Shown one piece after another: positions 1 to 8,137 of a DNA stretch of 59,224 nt. The DNA is from a virus. The stretch lies in IMG/VR virus record IMGVR_UViG_3300042309_002053, positions 1-59,224 of that record; one strand, 5' to 3'. The notes beneath the pieces were generated by a model. The model was not told where the DNA came from. It ran no database searches and was given only the letters and a program-made list of their open reading frames with translations. Made by a program: the position numbers and the translations under genes. Every line of letters starts with the position of its first letter. Position 1 is the stretch's first letter.

Positions 1-1
1 C

Positions 2-568
2 GCGTATTGGGATGATGGTTTTACTAGATCCGAGCTCGACAAGCTTCAAGCTATCGCCCTGGAGGCGCAGCAAGACGCTATCGTCGGTTACTCTAACGAT
101 TCAGGTGATACGGGTAGATTAGATCAAGATGTTAGAAGATCTAAAGTAAAATGGCTTTTAAGAAATGATGAGAATAGTTGGGTTTATCAAAAACTGGGTA
201 CAATAATAAGTAATTTAAACTTTTACTATTTTAGATTCGATATACAGGGGTTCGGTGAAGATATACAAATGACCAGTTATGATAGTAATATCCGTGGTAT
301 GTACAACTGGCATATAGATAATGCAGAAGGTTCAGGTGCTCCTTCACCGGTGCGTAAGCTGTCTGTTGTTATGCAACTTTCAGAACCCGGTGAGTACGAA
401 GGGGGAGACCTACAAATTCTTCATACTTCAGATGTCCCTATCACGTTAGAAAAAAAACGCGGTAGGGTATTTATTTTCCCTTCTTATAAAATTCATAGAG
501 TTACTCCGGTAACCATAGGTAGCAGACAGTCACTTGTTTGCTGGTTAACAGGCCCTGCTTTGAGGTAA
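2..568 (+). CDS. 2OG-Fe(II) oxygenase, prolyl-hydroxylase-like (5' partial)
   Basis: The reading frame is open from the left edge, so the true start lies outside the window. Visible are an iron-binding H-x-D (residues about 104-106 of the visible part, context NWHIDN), a distal His (context KIHRV, about 165) and an Arg about 10 residues later (SRQS) that would bind the 2-oxoglutarate C5 carboxylate. Between them lies the usual GEYEGGDL strand. This is the double-stranded beta-helix pattern of the PKHD/P4H-type hydroxylases. It is the first of three such genes that lead into a collagen-like fibre gene, so a proline (or lysine) in a virion protein is a plausible substrate. The substrate is inferred, the fold is well supported. 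Confidence 0.85.
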   Translation, partial: AYWDDGFTRSELDKLQAIALEAQQDAIVGYSNDSGDTGRLDQDVRRSKVKWLLRNDENSWVYQKLGTIISNLNFYYFRFDIQGFGEDIQMTSYDSNIRGMYNWHIDNAEGSGAPSPVRKLSVVMQLSEPGEYEGGDLQILHTSDVPITLEKKRGRVFIFPSYKIHRVTPVTIGSRQSLVCWLTGPALR

Positions 569-570
569 AC

Positions 571-1221
571 ATGTCTACTGACACTATAGATATTAAAGAT
601 ACTGAAACCGAAATTTCTGTAACACACTATGATGATTTTATAAGTGTTTATAAGAATGTATACCCTGAGGGGTTTTGTGCTCACATGATTGGTGAGTTTG
701 AAAGATTAATTAATTCTGGTGCAGGGTGGAAGCGTGATGATATGCACCATGTGAAATCCGATACAGCTCTTTCAATAATACCTACCATACACGTACTTGC
801 CCCGTTTAAAAATTTATACCCAATGGATGGTTTTTTTAGACGGCTTCAGGTTGCATACGATAATTATAGTAACAAGTATACATATCTTAAAACTATAAAG
901 ACCTCTACAACCAATTGCAAGATTCAACGTACTGATCCTTCCGAGGGCTATCACATTTGGCACGCAGAGGCTGGCCCGTTTAACAATAAAGACTATACGG
1001 CATACGAAAGAAGGGCGGTGGTTTTTAGTTTGTATTTAAATACTCTGGATTCTAGTACTGAAGGTGGGGAGACTGAATTTTTATATCAGAGAAGAAGAAT
1101 ACCAGCAGTTGAAAACACCTTAGTACTCTGGCCAGCTTCTTATACACACATGCATAGAGGTAATGCGGTTCTTGGATCAAAATCAAAATATATTATAACT
1201 GGATGGTTTTATTATGGTTAA
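571..1221 (+). CDS. 2OG-Fe(II) oxygenase, prolyl-4-hydroxylase-like
   Basis: 216 residues from the ATG two bases after the previous stop, chosen over an in-frame ATG 33 bases upstream because that one lies inside the preceding gene and GAGG precedes the nearer start. It shows H-x-E (about 131-133, context WHAEAG) in place of the usual H-x-D, then a GGETEF strand, a distal His in THMHRG (about 195) and a basic residue (SKYIITG, about 206). The layout is that of P4H-like enzymes that act on protein side chains. It is transcribed with its neighbours and overlaps the next gene by 8 bases. Its target is unknown, and the downstream Gly/Pro-rich fibre is the best guess. Confidence 0.82.
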   Translation: MSTDTIDIKDTETEISVTHYDDFISVYKNVYPEGFCAHMIGEFERLINSGAGWKRDDMHHVKSDTALSIIPTIHVLAPFKNLYPMDGFFRRLQVAYDNYSNKYTYLKTIKTSTTNCKIQRTDPSEGYHIWHAEAGPFNNKDYTAYERRAVVFSLYLNTLDSSTEGGETEFLYQRRRIPAVENTLVLWPASYTHMHRGNAVLGSKSKYIITGWFYYG

Positions 1222-1792
1222 TGAATTTAATAATACGGGTTATGTTGTTGTGAGAAATTTTGTTGATGAAGCAACAATTCAAACCATTTCTAGATACATG
1301 GAAAACAAAATTGTTAGAGGTGAATGGGGACCGAATTACAGTGAGCCCGTTACTAGATATTCCTATTATGCTGATCCTTTAATAGAAGTAATGCTTAGAA
1401 ACTCAACGTCGGAAGTAGAAAAAATGGTAGGTGAGGAGCTTTTTCCTACCTATTCATATTCAAGAATATACTTAGAGGGTGAAGAATTAGAAAAGCATGT
1501 AGATAGGCCTTCTTGCGAGGTTAGTGTGACTATTAATGTTGCGTCTACCGGGGAAAATAGCCCTATCTATATGAAGTATCCAGGCAGGGATGCTAATAAA
1601 TACTATTTAAATCCAGGTGATGCTGTAATTTATCAGGGGTGTGTGGTGGAACACTGGAGAGATAAATTAGAGAAAAATCAAATGAATGTCCAATTCATGC
1701 TTCACTATGTAAAAAAGAACGGACCTAATAGCGGGTTTGCGCTAGACAGAAGAGAGAAATTAGGTCAAAATAGTAATGTTAGAAAAAAGTAA
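1214..1792 (+). CDS. 2OG-Fe(II) oxygenase-like protein
   Basis: 192 residues. The N-terminus (NNTGYVVVRNFVDEATI) resembles the start of phytanoyl-CoA-dioxygenase-like proteins, which open with a short strand before the jelly roll. H95-V-D97 (EKHVDRPS) and H147 (VVEHWRD) fit the iron facial triad, and LNPGDAVIYQG is the typical strand before the distal His. A clear Arg for 2-oxoglutarate is less obvious than in the two genes before it. It overlaps the upstream gene by 8 bases and is followed after 18 bases by the collagen-like fibre gene. The oxygenase call is fairly safe. Whether it is catalytically active, and on what, cannot be read from the sequence. Confidence 0.72.
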   Translation: MVNEFNNTGYVVVRNFVDEATIQTISRYMENKIVRGEWGPNYSEPVTRYSYYADPLIEVMLRNSTSEVEKMVGEELFPTYSYSRIYLEGEELEKHVDRPSCEVSVTINVASTGENSPIYMKYPGRDANKYYLNPGDAVIYQGCVVEHWRDKLEKNQMNVQFMLHYVKKNGPNSGFALDRREKLGQNSNVRKK

Positions 1793-1810
1793 TAAAAAAA
1801 CGGAGCTATT

Positions 1811-3061
1811 ATGCCTATAGGTGCAGGTAAGGTAGGTTTATTCGGCGGTAAAGTAATCGTACCAGCTGGTTCGCAGACTTTTAACTCATCAGGTACTTTT
1901 ACTGTACCCCTTGGTGTTTGTAAGGTTTATGTCGTCGGTAAGGGTGGTAACGGTACCCCGGGTAACCCTGGTAATGCAGGTGTTAACGGAACAGGAGGCC
2001 ATGGGGGATGTGCCGGTACCCCTGGTAATCCGGGTACTGGTGCAAGCGGTACAGGGCCTGGCGGTGGCGGCGGTGGTGGTGCCGGCGGTGCAGTTGTAAA
2101 TCAATTTTATAGTAACCCAGTGTGGGGTGGTCCTCAGGTATGGAACCATGGAGGAGACGGCCAAGGTGGGCTTCCAGGTACACCATCTCAAGCTGGATAC
2201 GCCGGAGGTGGCGGGCATAGCGGGTCTTGTGTTGGTTATGGCGGAACCCCGGGTTCCTCTGGACAAACATGGGGTTCAGGATCTCACGGCACACCAGGTA
2301 ACCCGGGTACTCCAGGTAGCCCGGGTAACTCTGGGCATGGGGGAAACCCAGGCAATTCGGGTAGCAGCGGTGGCACATCTGCAGCATTAGGGTTCAATTT
2401 TGCCGGTGGTACTGGTGGTACCGGTGGTACTGGTGGGTCTGCTGGTAACCCGGGTAATCCCGGTAACGCTGGCCACAGAGGTTATGGTGGCGGCCCTGGC
2501 CAGCTCGGAACAAGCGGGACAGGTGGTGGTGGCGGTGGTAATGCTAGAGGGGGTCACCCCGGTTGGCCTAGTTACCCCGTATGCTGCAGAGCAGGTCCCG
2601 TATCAGGTGGCTATAATCCCGGTAGCGGTGGTTGGGGCGCTCAAGGTGGGCAACCGGGTAACTCAGGTAACGGTGCAAGCTGGTGTACCGGTGGTACCGG
2701 TGGTACTGGTGGTACTAGCGCAGGGGGCAGTTGGCACGGCCGAGGTGGCGACGGCGGCAACGGTATATCTGGATATCAAGCTACTACTTTGCCTGGTCCG
2801 TGGTCTAGACCGGCTAATACTGCTGGGGGCGGTGGAGGTGGTGGTGGGGGTCACGGTCACGCCGCTGGTAGCGGGAGTGGTGCAGCTTCAGGTAATCCCG
2901 GTAGCCCAGGTACCGGTGCTACTTCAGGTAACCCAGGCAACTCCGGTAATAATGCTTCCCCATCGACACAGAATTGTATATCTGTAACCCCGGGTGGTAC
3001 ATATTCTGTAACCGTAGGAAGCCCTGGAGGGCAAGTAACCATAGGATGGAATACACAATAA
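1811..3061 (+). CDS. Glycine-rich, collagen-like tail fibre/adhesin protein
   Basis: 416 residues made largely of Gly with many G-x-P / G-N-P-G triplets (GTPGNPGNAG, GSPGNSGHGG) and poly-Gly runs. The ends are ordinary beta structure: SQTFNSSGTFTVPLGV near residue 20 and a C-terminal GGTYSVTVGSPGGQVTIGW, the frame usual for glycine-rich phage tail proteins. The centre could form polyglycine-II or collagen-like helices, as in the glycine-rich tips of some T4-like long-tail-fibre adhesins. It starts 18 bases after three oxygenase genes and touches the next gene (TAATG). Cys residues are spread through the Gly region. A virion fibre-tip or adhesin role is inferred from composition and position next to fibre genes. 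Confidence 0.75.
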   Translation: MPIGAGKVGLFGGKVIVPAGSQTFNSSGTFTVPLGVCKVYVVGKGGNGTPGNPGNAGVNGTGGHGGCAGTPGNPGTGASGTGPGGGGGGGAGGAVVNQFYSNPVWGGPQVWNHGGDGQGGLPGTPSQAGYAGGGGHSGSCVGYGGTPGSSGQTWGSGSHGTPGNPGTPGSPGNSGHGGNPGNSGSSGGTSAALGFNFAGGTGGTGGTGGSAGNPGNPGNAGHRGYGGGPGQLGTSGTGGGGGGNARGGHPGWPSYPVCCRAGPVSGGYNPGSGGWGAQGGQPGNSGNGASWCTGGTGGTGGTSAGGSWHGRGGDGGNGISGYQATTLPGPWSRPANTAGGGGGGGGGHGHAAGSGSGAASGNPGSPGTGATSGNPGNSGNNASPSTQNCISVTPGGTYSVTVGSPGGQVTIGWNTQ

Positions 3062-3534
3062 TGAACGATAAAAAACTTGAAGAGATGTCTTTAGAAGAAA
3101 AAGTAGAACATTATGAACTTTTAATGAGAGAAAAAGATGCAATATACCAGCTAATGTCAAAAGAAAGTGATTTTTCTAGAGCTAGATCATTCACGGTAGG
3201 TTCAGGCATAGGTGGTGTGGTTGATATTAACATGAGAGGCCCTGATGGAAAATCTCTTCATCATTTTATTCAGCCGGTTGAGGTATCCGAGTTAATACAT
3301 ACCCTAGCGGCAACTATTGGTTGTTATGTAGCTTTAAGGCCTAGAGAAGATTTTACTGCATGGCGGAATTGGACTCTTAAGCCAGAAGAGAGAGAGCTTC
3401 TTTTTAATGACCCTGCTTATGTTGCCCAGCTTGTAAATACAGGAAAACTCGGATTAGAACATAATAATAATGGAAAAAGCATAAATATTCATGAGATACC
3501 TGCGCAAGGTCTACCAGTAAAAGACGAAAATTAA
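3061..3534 (+). CDS. Hypothetical protein in fibre region
   Basis: 157 residues. The start is the ATG that overlaps the last base of the fibre stop codon, the tight coupling seen throughout this phage. A longer in-frame start at 2974 would run through the end of the fibre gene and is not preferred. The first 30 residues are charged and helical (LEEMSLEEKVEHYELLMREK), then comes a strand-rich part (VGSGIGGVVDINMRGPDG) and a Trp-containing segment. I do not recognise the family. Its place between the glycine-rich fibre and the assembly-chaperone-like gene suggests a tail or fibre accessory role. Confidence 0.6.
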   Translation: MNDKKLEEMSLEEKVEHYELLMREKDAIYQLMSKESDFSRARSFTVGSGIGGVVDINMRGPDGKSLHHFIQPVEVSELIHTLAATIGCYVALRPREDFTAWRNWTLKPEERELLFNDPAYVAQLVNTGKLGLEHNNNGKSINIHEIPAQGLPVKDEN

Positions 3535-3545
3535 CGGGAGCTAGA

Positions 3546-3986
3546 ATGTCAGCAAAGCTTTGGCAATTAAAGCAAATTTCAACCGGTGAGCCATTAAACG
3601 AACCTCAACTGTTACCGAACAATTGGGGACCTATTTTTGGAATGGAAGGGTTTAAAGATCAATTAGGGGATCTTTCTTGGTTAGGAATGGATGACAAGGG
3701 GTGGTTTATAGTTGGGGATGCTCCTCCACCGCCTCCTCCGCCCGAGCCAGAACCTGGTCCCCCAGCACCTTCAGCTCCGGAACCAGAGCAGTTTGACCCT
3801 GTATCTCATAGACTTAAACTTCTTAGAGATTCTGATTGGGTGGTTCTACCCGATGTACCTATGACATCAACAGAAAGACATGCATGGGAAGAATACAGAA
3901 GAAGTCTGAGAGATTTAACCCTTGACGTTGAATGGCCTAATGTTACTAGTTGGCCAGCGCCGCCAAATAGATTGTTATACAAGTAA
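3546..3986 (+). CDS. Tail assembly chaperone-like protein with Pro-rich linker
   Basis: 146 residues in three parts. Residues 1-58 form a small domain rich in Trp and Gly (NNWGPIFGMEGFKDQLGDL). Residues about 59-80 are a proline run followed by PEPEPG-type repeats, a flexible linker. The C-terminal 60 residues carry RLLRDSDWVVLPD...AWEEYRRSLRDL...WP..P, which matches the pattern of the phage tail assembly chaperone family (Phage_tail_APC, found on fibre-assembly proteins). GGGAG precedes the ATG. It would help fold or attach the neighbouring fibre. It is the last gene before a strong terminator. Confidence 0.7.
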   Translation: MSAKLWQLKQISTGEPLNEPQLLPNNWGPIFGMEGFKDQLGDLSWLGMDDKGWFIVGDAPPPPPPPEPEPGPPAPSAPEPEQFDPVSHRLKLLRDSDWVVLPDVPMTSTERHAWEEYRRSLRDLTLDVEWPNVTSWPAPPNRLLYK

Positions 3987-3988
3987 CT

Positions 3989-4015
3989 AAAGGCCTCATT
4001 AAGAGGCCTTTTTTT
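3989..4015 (+). terminator. Rho-independent terminator after the fibre/oxygenase block
   Basis: A perfect 9-bp stem AAAGGCCTC / GAGGCCTTT with loop ATTAA, followed by a run of T. It sits just after the stop of the assembly-chaperone-like gene and just before a TATAAATA late promoter, so it separates two transcription units. Confidence 0.9.
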
Positions 4016-4022
4016 ATAAATA
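4015..4022 (+). promoter_or_regulatory. T4-type late promoter TATAAATA
   Basis: An exact TATAAATA box overlaps the end of the terminator T-tract and lies 20 bases before the start of the next gene. This octamer is the known -10-like late promoter element of T4-like phages read by gp55-RNA polymerase, and a gp55 homologue is encoded at 28071. It would drive the large fibre genes. Confidence 0.8.
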
Positions 4023-4041
4023 TTGTCATTGGGGGGACTCG

Positions 4042-4374
4042 ATGGCAGCTATTTCAAATTTATCGATCGATCAAGGCGCAACATTTTCAGTTACCATTGG
4101 TGTAACAGATACTACGGGTTCGCCTAGAGATTTGACCGGTTATACCGGAAGAGCTCAGCTTCGTAGATCTTACTACACAAATTCTAACACAGCCTTTTCG
4201 GTAACTATAAACCCTATAGATGGGGAAGTGGTACTTGCTCTTACAGCAGCTAATACCACGTTACTGAAATCCGGTCGTTATGTTTATGATTTGGAGCTGG
4301 TAAATAACTCCACATTAGAAGTTGAGCGTATTGTTGAGGGAATAATTACAGTTTATCCGGAAGTTACAAAATGA
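4042..4374 (+). CDS. Small beta-rich baseplate/fibre protein
   Basis: 110 residues, almost all beta-strand pattern: ISNLSIDQGATFSVTIGVTD, then RAQLRRSYY and a closing RIVEGIITVYPEV. This resembles the N-terminal Ig-like domain of BppU-type baseplate proteins and similar small proteins found beside fibre genes in marine T4-like phages. The resemblance is by pattern only. It is the first gene after a late promoter and overlaps the next gene by 4 bases (ATGA). Probably a structural adaptor. Confidence 0.6.
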   Translation: MAAISNLSIDQGATFSVTIGVTDTTGSPRDLTGYTGRAQLRRSYYTNSNTAFSVTINPIDGEVVLALTAANTTLLKSGRYVYDLELVNNSTLEVERIVEGIITVYPEVTK

Positions 4375-4586
4375 CAAATAGAATCACAGTTGTTCAAGGC
4401 TCACAGAGTACCGGTTCCGTTGTAGTTAAGAAAGCAGATAATTTAACGCTTCAAGGTTTAACTAACGTTGTGTCGACTGATTTACAGGATGGATATACAC
4501 TAGTCTATGACTCTGAAACGAAAAAATGGGTAACTCAGCCGGTCTCCGGTGGTTCCATTGCCTCAGTTGATGGTGGTACATATTAA
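4371..4586 (+). CDS. Small structural-type hypothetical protein
   Basis: 71 residues, translationally coupled to the previous gene by ATGA. It contains TDLQDGYTLVYDSETKKWV, a strand pair common in phage fibre heads, and ends in SVDGGTY. The large fibre protein at 4609 ends in the very similar YIDGGVY, so the two C-termini may serve the same contact. No family recognised beyond that. Confidence 0.55.
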   Translation: MTNRITVVQGSQSTGSVVVKKADNLTLQGLTNVVSTDLQDGYTLVYDSETKKWVTQPVSGGSIASVDGGTY

Positions 4587-4608
4587 AAATTACTAAAAAA
4601 GGGTTACC

Positions 4609-7284
4609 ATGTCAACAGTAATTCAGATTAAAAGATCAGCTAATGTAGCAGCTCCTACAACGCTTGATCTTTTAGAAGGCGAATTAGCCTATTCCTATGA
4701 TAAAGCAAATAACGGCGCCAATGCAAAACTATACATAGAAGCTGTTGATTCTGGCAATGGTGAAGTAATCCATACTATCGGTGGTAAGTATTATACCGAT
4801 AAAGTAGATGCTGCAACGAACAGCGCTACACCTAACACTTTAGTTCAGCGGGATGCAAACGGTAGTTTCTCTGCTAATAATATCACTGCAACCACTATTA
4901 ACGGTACAATTGTTGGTTCGTTAAGTGGACAAGCTTCATCTGCTGTTATTGCTAATACAGCTAACGCATTAACTACCGGTAGATATATTAATCTTTCTGG
5001 TGATGTTTCCGGCTCAGCTTACTTTGACGGTACAGGCAATGCCGAGATTAGCGCAACAGTTATTCAAACCAACTCTGTTGCTCTGGGTACTGATACAACT
5101 GGTGATTATGTTGCTAACGTTTTAGCCGGTACCGGTATTGAAGTTACCGGGCAAGGCGGTGAGACTGCTACGCCTACTGTTGCTCTTACAAATACTGGTG
5201 TCACAGCTAACACCTACGGTGGGGTAAGTCAGGTTACTTCCTTTACAGTAGATGCTCAAGGTAGAATTACTGCAGCTGCAAATCTTGGTATTGGTTCTTT
5301 CCTTACCGCAGATAATACCGCTACTTTATCAAATAAGACATTTGATACTGCTAATAACACCTTAAGAGTTAATGGTAATCAAATTTCCAGTTATACTGGT
5401 TCTGGCAGCACTGTTGTTCTTGATAGTATGCCAACCCTTAACGGGTTTAATATTAGAAATTCCGACCTCACGGTAGATGGGGGCACAGGGACTTTCTGGG
5501 CTGGTCAATCTGGTGTAGTACAATCTGGTGATCTAAAAGCGGGTGTTTACGCTACGGATCCTTCCGCTAATAATTCATTATTCACATTCGGTACCAATGG
5601 CTCAAATTTCATGAGCGTTGGGGTTGAAGGTAGTTTATTCGTTGGTACGGCTTTACCTTCTAATAGCGGTGGTTTAAATTCTAGCTACGCCGGCTGGTTA
5701 GTTGTTCAGTCGGGCGGTAAGTTCGGTGGAGATATCGACACGCTCGGTGGGCTTAACCTTACAGATGCTACCAGTGGTAAAATTACTTTCTCTGATGGAA
5801 CAATTCAGAGAACCGCTTACACATCTAATCACCTAACAACCGCTAACGTTGTTGAATTAACAAACTTATACTTTACCAATGCTAGAGCGAGAGCCGCTCT
5901 AACTAGCGGTAATACTATTGCGTATGATACCGCTACTGGTAATATTACACTAACACCAAGCGGTGTAGTAGCTTCTACTTATGGTGGTCAGAGCTCTGTA
6001 CCTACATTTACAGTTGATGAATTTGGTAGAATTACATCTGCCGCTAACGTTTCTGTACTGACTTCAATTACTCTGGGGGCTGACTCGGGTACAGCTGATA
6101 CCCTTTCTAATAACGATACGCTAAGAGTACTTGGTGGATCTGGTATTGATACCAGCGTAACCGATAATACCATTACGGTTTCTATTGAGACGTCTGGTGT
6201 TACAGCTGATACATACGGTGGTGCTTCTAAGATACCTGTTATAACAATTGATTCGTTAGGTAGAATTACTTCTGCTGCTAACGTATCTGTAGCAGGTGTC
6301 TCAAGCTTTACAGCTACAGGCAATACCTTTACCATATCTACGGCTGACGGTGGTTCGTTCTCGGCTTCTATTCAACATGACTCTGTTCGTCTTGGAACAG
6401 ATACTACCGGCGATTTCTTATCTAACGTAATTGCTGGTACTGGTATTACCATTACAAACCAGGGTGGTGAAGGCGCTACACCTACTATTACTAACGCGGG
6501 TGTTGTAACCCTAACAGGTACAGCTAACGAGATTGAAGTATCTGCTTCAACCGGTAGCGTAACTATTGGTCTGCCAGACAATGTTACAATTAATAAAGAC
6601 CTATCTGTTTCAGGTAACCTGTACGTTACTGGTAACGTAGTCGCACTACCGGTTGAAAACTTAGTTATCGAAGACTCGTTAATTCAATTAGCCAATAATA
6701 ACATATCAGCTGATATTATCGATATTGGTTTCTATGGAAGCTACAATACAGGCGGTGGTGATCATGAGCATGCTGGTCTATTCAGAGATGCTTCAGATGG
6801 AAAGTTCAAGCTATTCGAAGGTCTACAGGGTCAGGATAACTTAACTTCTACTATCAACATTACTGGTACAGGTTATAAAGTTGCAACCTTGGTTGCTGAC
6901 CTGCTAGCTTCTAATGCTAATGTAACCACAGCATTAACTTTCGGTAATGAAAATCACAAGATTTTACCGCTTTCTTCTAGCATTTTAGAAGTGAGAGGTG
7001 GTGTTGGTGATGCTGCAGGTGCTTTGTCTCTTGCTGCTGGTGACTACCCAACTTCATATTCTAAGATTTATCTTGAGTCTGCTAAGAAGATTACAGCCCA
7101 GGCTGATGAATTCTATGTAACTCTATTCAATGACGGTAATACAAAACTTGTAACAATGAACACCACACATACCATAGCTACTTCTAATACCAATGGTGCA
7201 TTAAGAGTTGCAGGTGGTGCTGGGTTTACAGGCGATGTATATGCCGCTTCCTTCCATGGTTATATCGACGGTGGAGTATATTAA
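4609..7284 (+). CDS. Large repetitive tail fibre protein
   Basis: 891 residues. It begins STVIQIKRSANVAAP...LLEGELAYSYD, a small N-terminal domain that recurs in the proteins at 7535 and 8138. The body is low-charge, Thr/Asn/Gly-rich beta structure with three copies of a ~32-residue repeat of the form GVTANTYGG-x-FTVDAQGRITAAAN. A module with NLVIEDSLIQLANNN and DIGFYGSYN, also seen in the 935-residue fibre (LYLADNS, DIGLVGTFN), lies near residues 680-710. It ends YIDGGVY. These are features of trimeric beta-helical fibre proteins. The trimer and its role in binding the host are inferred. Confidence 0.8.
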   Translation: MSTVIQIKRSANVAAPTTLDLLEGELAYSYDKANNGANAKLYIEAVDSGNGEVIHTIGGKYYTDKVDAATNSATPNTLVQRDANGSFSANNITATTINGTIVGSLSGQASSAVIANTANALTTGRYINLSGDVSGSAYFDGTGNAEISATVIQTNSVALGTDTTGDYVANVLAGTGIEVTGQGGETATPTVALTNTGVTANTYGGVSQVTSFTVDAQGRITAAANLGIGSFLTADNTATLSNKTFDTANNTLRVNGNQISSYTGSGSTVVLDSMPTLNGFNIRNSDLTVDGGTGTFWAGQSGVVQSGDLKAGVYATDPSANNSLFTFGTNGSNFMSVGVEGSLFVGTALPSNSGGLNSSYAGWLVVQSGGKFGGDIDTLGGLNLTDATSGKITFSDGTIQRTAYTSNHLTTANVVELTNLYFTNARARAALTSGNTIAYDTATGNITLTPSGVVASTYGGQSSVPTFTVDEFGRITSAANVSVLTSITLGADSGTADTLSNNDTLRVLGGSGIDTSVTDNTITVSIETSGVTADTYGGASKIPVITIDSLGRITSAANVSVAGVSSFTATGNTFTISTADGGSFSASIQHDSVRLGTDTTGDFLSNVIAGTGITITNQGGEGATPTITNAGVVTLTGTANEIEVSASTGSVTIGLPDNVTINKDLSVSGNLYVTGNVVALPVENLVIEDSLIQLANNNISADIIDIGFYGSYNTGGGDHEHAGLFRDASDGKFKLFEGLQGQDNLTSTINITGTGYKVATLVADLLASNANVTTALTFGNENHKILPLSSSILEVRGGVGDAAGALSLAAGDYPTSYSKIYLESAKKITAQADEFYVTLFNDGNTKLVTMNTTHTIATSNTNGALRVAGGAGFTGDVYAASFHGYIDGGVY
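5197..6291 (+). repeat. Three copies of a ~32-residue fibre repeat
   Basis: Copies start near 5197, 5962 and 6196 and share the frame G-V-(T/V)-A-x-T-Y-G-G ... (F/I)-T-(V/I)-D-x-x-G-R-I-T-(S/A)-A-A-N. A fourth, more diverged copy starts near 10130 in the other large fibre gene. They are protein-level repeats. The DNA copies differ at many third positions, so they are old duplications. Confidence 0.75.
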
Positions 7285-7292
7285 GAGATTTT

Positions 7293-7487
7293 ATGGAAAT
7301 TGATAAGGCTAAACTGCTAAATACCATTATTGACAGATCTAATGCTAAATTAGGAGAGCTGCAACAACAAGTGATTCTTTTAGAGTCCCAGTTGCAGCTA
7401 GTCCTAGAAGCCAATACAACTCTTAAGAAGCAATTAGATGACACGGTAGAAAAAGCAAAGAAAAAAGACAATAAAACAGATTATTAA
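7293..7487 (+). CDS. Small coiled-coil protein
   Basis: 64 residues with near-perfect heptads: KLLNTIIDRSNAKLGELQQQ...LLESQLQLVLEANTTLKKQL, then a Lys-rich tail. It starts 9 bases after the fibre stop with weak GAG upstream. A trimerisation or fibre-attachment helix is plausible given its place between two fibre genes. No catalytic motif. Confidence 0.65.
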   Translation: MEIDKAKLLNTIIDRSNAKLGELQQQVILLESQLQLVLEANTTLKKQLDDTVEKAKKKDNKTDY

Positions 7488-7508
7488 CAAGTTATATAAC
7501 TTGTTTTT
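7486..7508 (+). terminator. Possible weak terminator after coiled-coil gene
   Basis: A perfect 20-base palindrome of two 10-base arms (AACAAGTTAT and its complement) overlaps the stop codon and is followed by three more T. The stem is A/T-rich and therefore weak, so it may only attenuate. It could instead be a protein-binding site. Confidence 0.4.
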
Positions 7509-7534
7509 AGCTACATAGCAAAGGTTTGAGCCAG

Positions 7535-8125
7535 ATGGCAAGCGTCGTACAGTTAAAAAGATCTTCTGTATCAGGTAGAATCCCTGATGCTGCTAATGTC
7601 GAGGTTGGTGAACCAGTCATCAACCTTGCTGATCAAATTATCTTCACAAAAGATGGGTCAGGTACCGTAAAGGTTATAGGTGCTGGTACTACGTCTAACA
7701 TCTCCGAAGGTACAAACCAATACTTTACCAATGCAAGAGTTATAACTGCGGTTCAGAACAACTCTATTACAAATGCTAATATTGGTAATCTTGTAGCTAA
7801 CTATACTCTTACCCTAGGTAACCCTAATACCACGGGTTATAGATTCCCAACATCCGACGGATTACCTTTACAGATATTACAAACCGATGGAAACGGACAG
7901 GTAAGCTTTGTTAATTTAGATCAGGCTTCCGGTGGCGGTTATTCTGTAAGTACGCTAGTTGAATTCCCAGGGTCCGCCGGTAATGTTGATTACGGGGCTG
8001 ACGAGGCTTTCGTAGGGGCATCAACCACAGGGTTATCTGATGCTTTCGGGGTATCATTAGGTGCTGTATATGACAATATGGAACCTATTGGAAGAATGGT
8101 TGAAGAAGATTTAGAAGCAGCTTAA
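7535..8125 (+). CDS. Fibre/hinge-type structural protein
   Basis: 196 residues from ATG at 7535. A TTG three codons upstream is also possible but less likely. The N-terminus (ASVVQLKRSSVSGRIPDAANVEVGE...IFTKDGSG) repeats the start domain of the 891-residue fibre. NQYFTNARVITAV matches the LYFTNARARAAL segment inside that fibre. The last third is acidic and ends in EEDLEAA. It looks like a short fibre-family member that could connect longer fibres or bind the baseplate. Confidence 0.65.
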   Translation: MASVVQLKRSSVSGRIPDAANVEVGEPVINLADQIIFTKDGSGTVKVIGAGTTSNISEGTNQYFTNARVITAVQNNSITNANIGNLVANYTLTLGNPNTTGYRFPTSDGLPLQILQTDGNGQVSFVNLDQASGGGYSVSTLVEFPGSAGNVDYGADEAFVGASTTGLSDAFGVSLGAVYDNMEPIGRMVEEDLEAA

Positions 8126-8137
8126 TAAGGAAGAGAA

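Noticed and set aside
2400-2987. 195-residue and other open frames inside the glycine-rich gene
   Set aside because: GGT/GGC-rich DNA is open in several frames. The Val/Ala-rich products lack any motif, and the glycine-rich frame has the sensible start, ends and domain borders.
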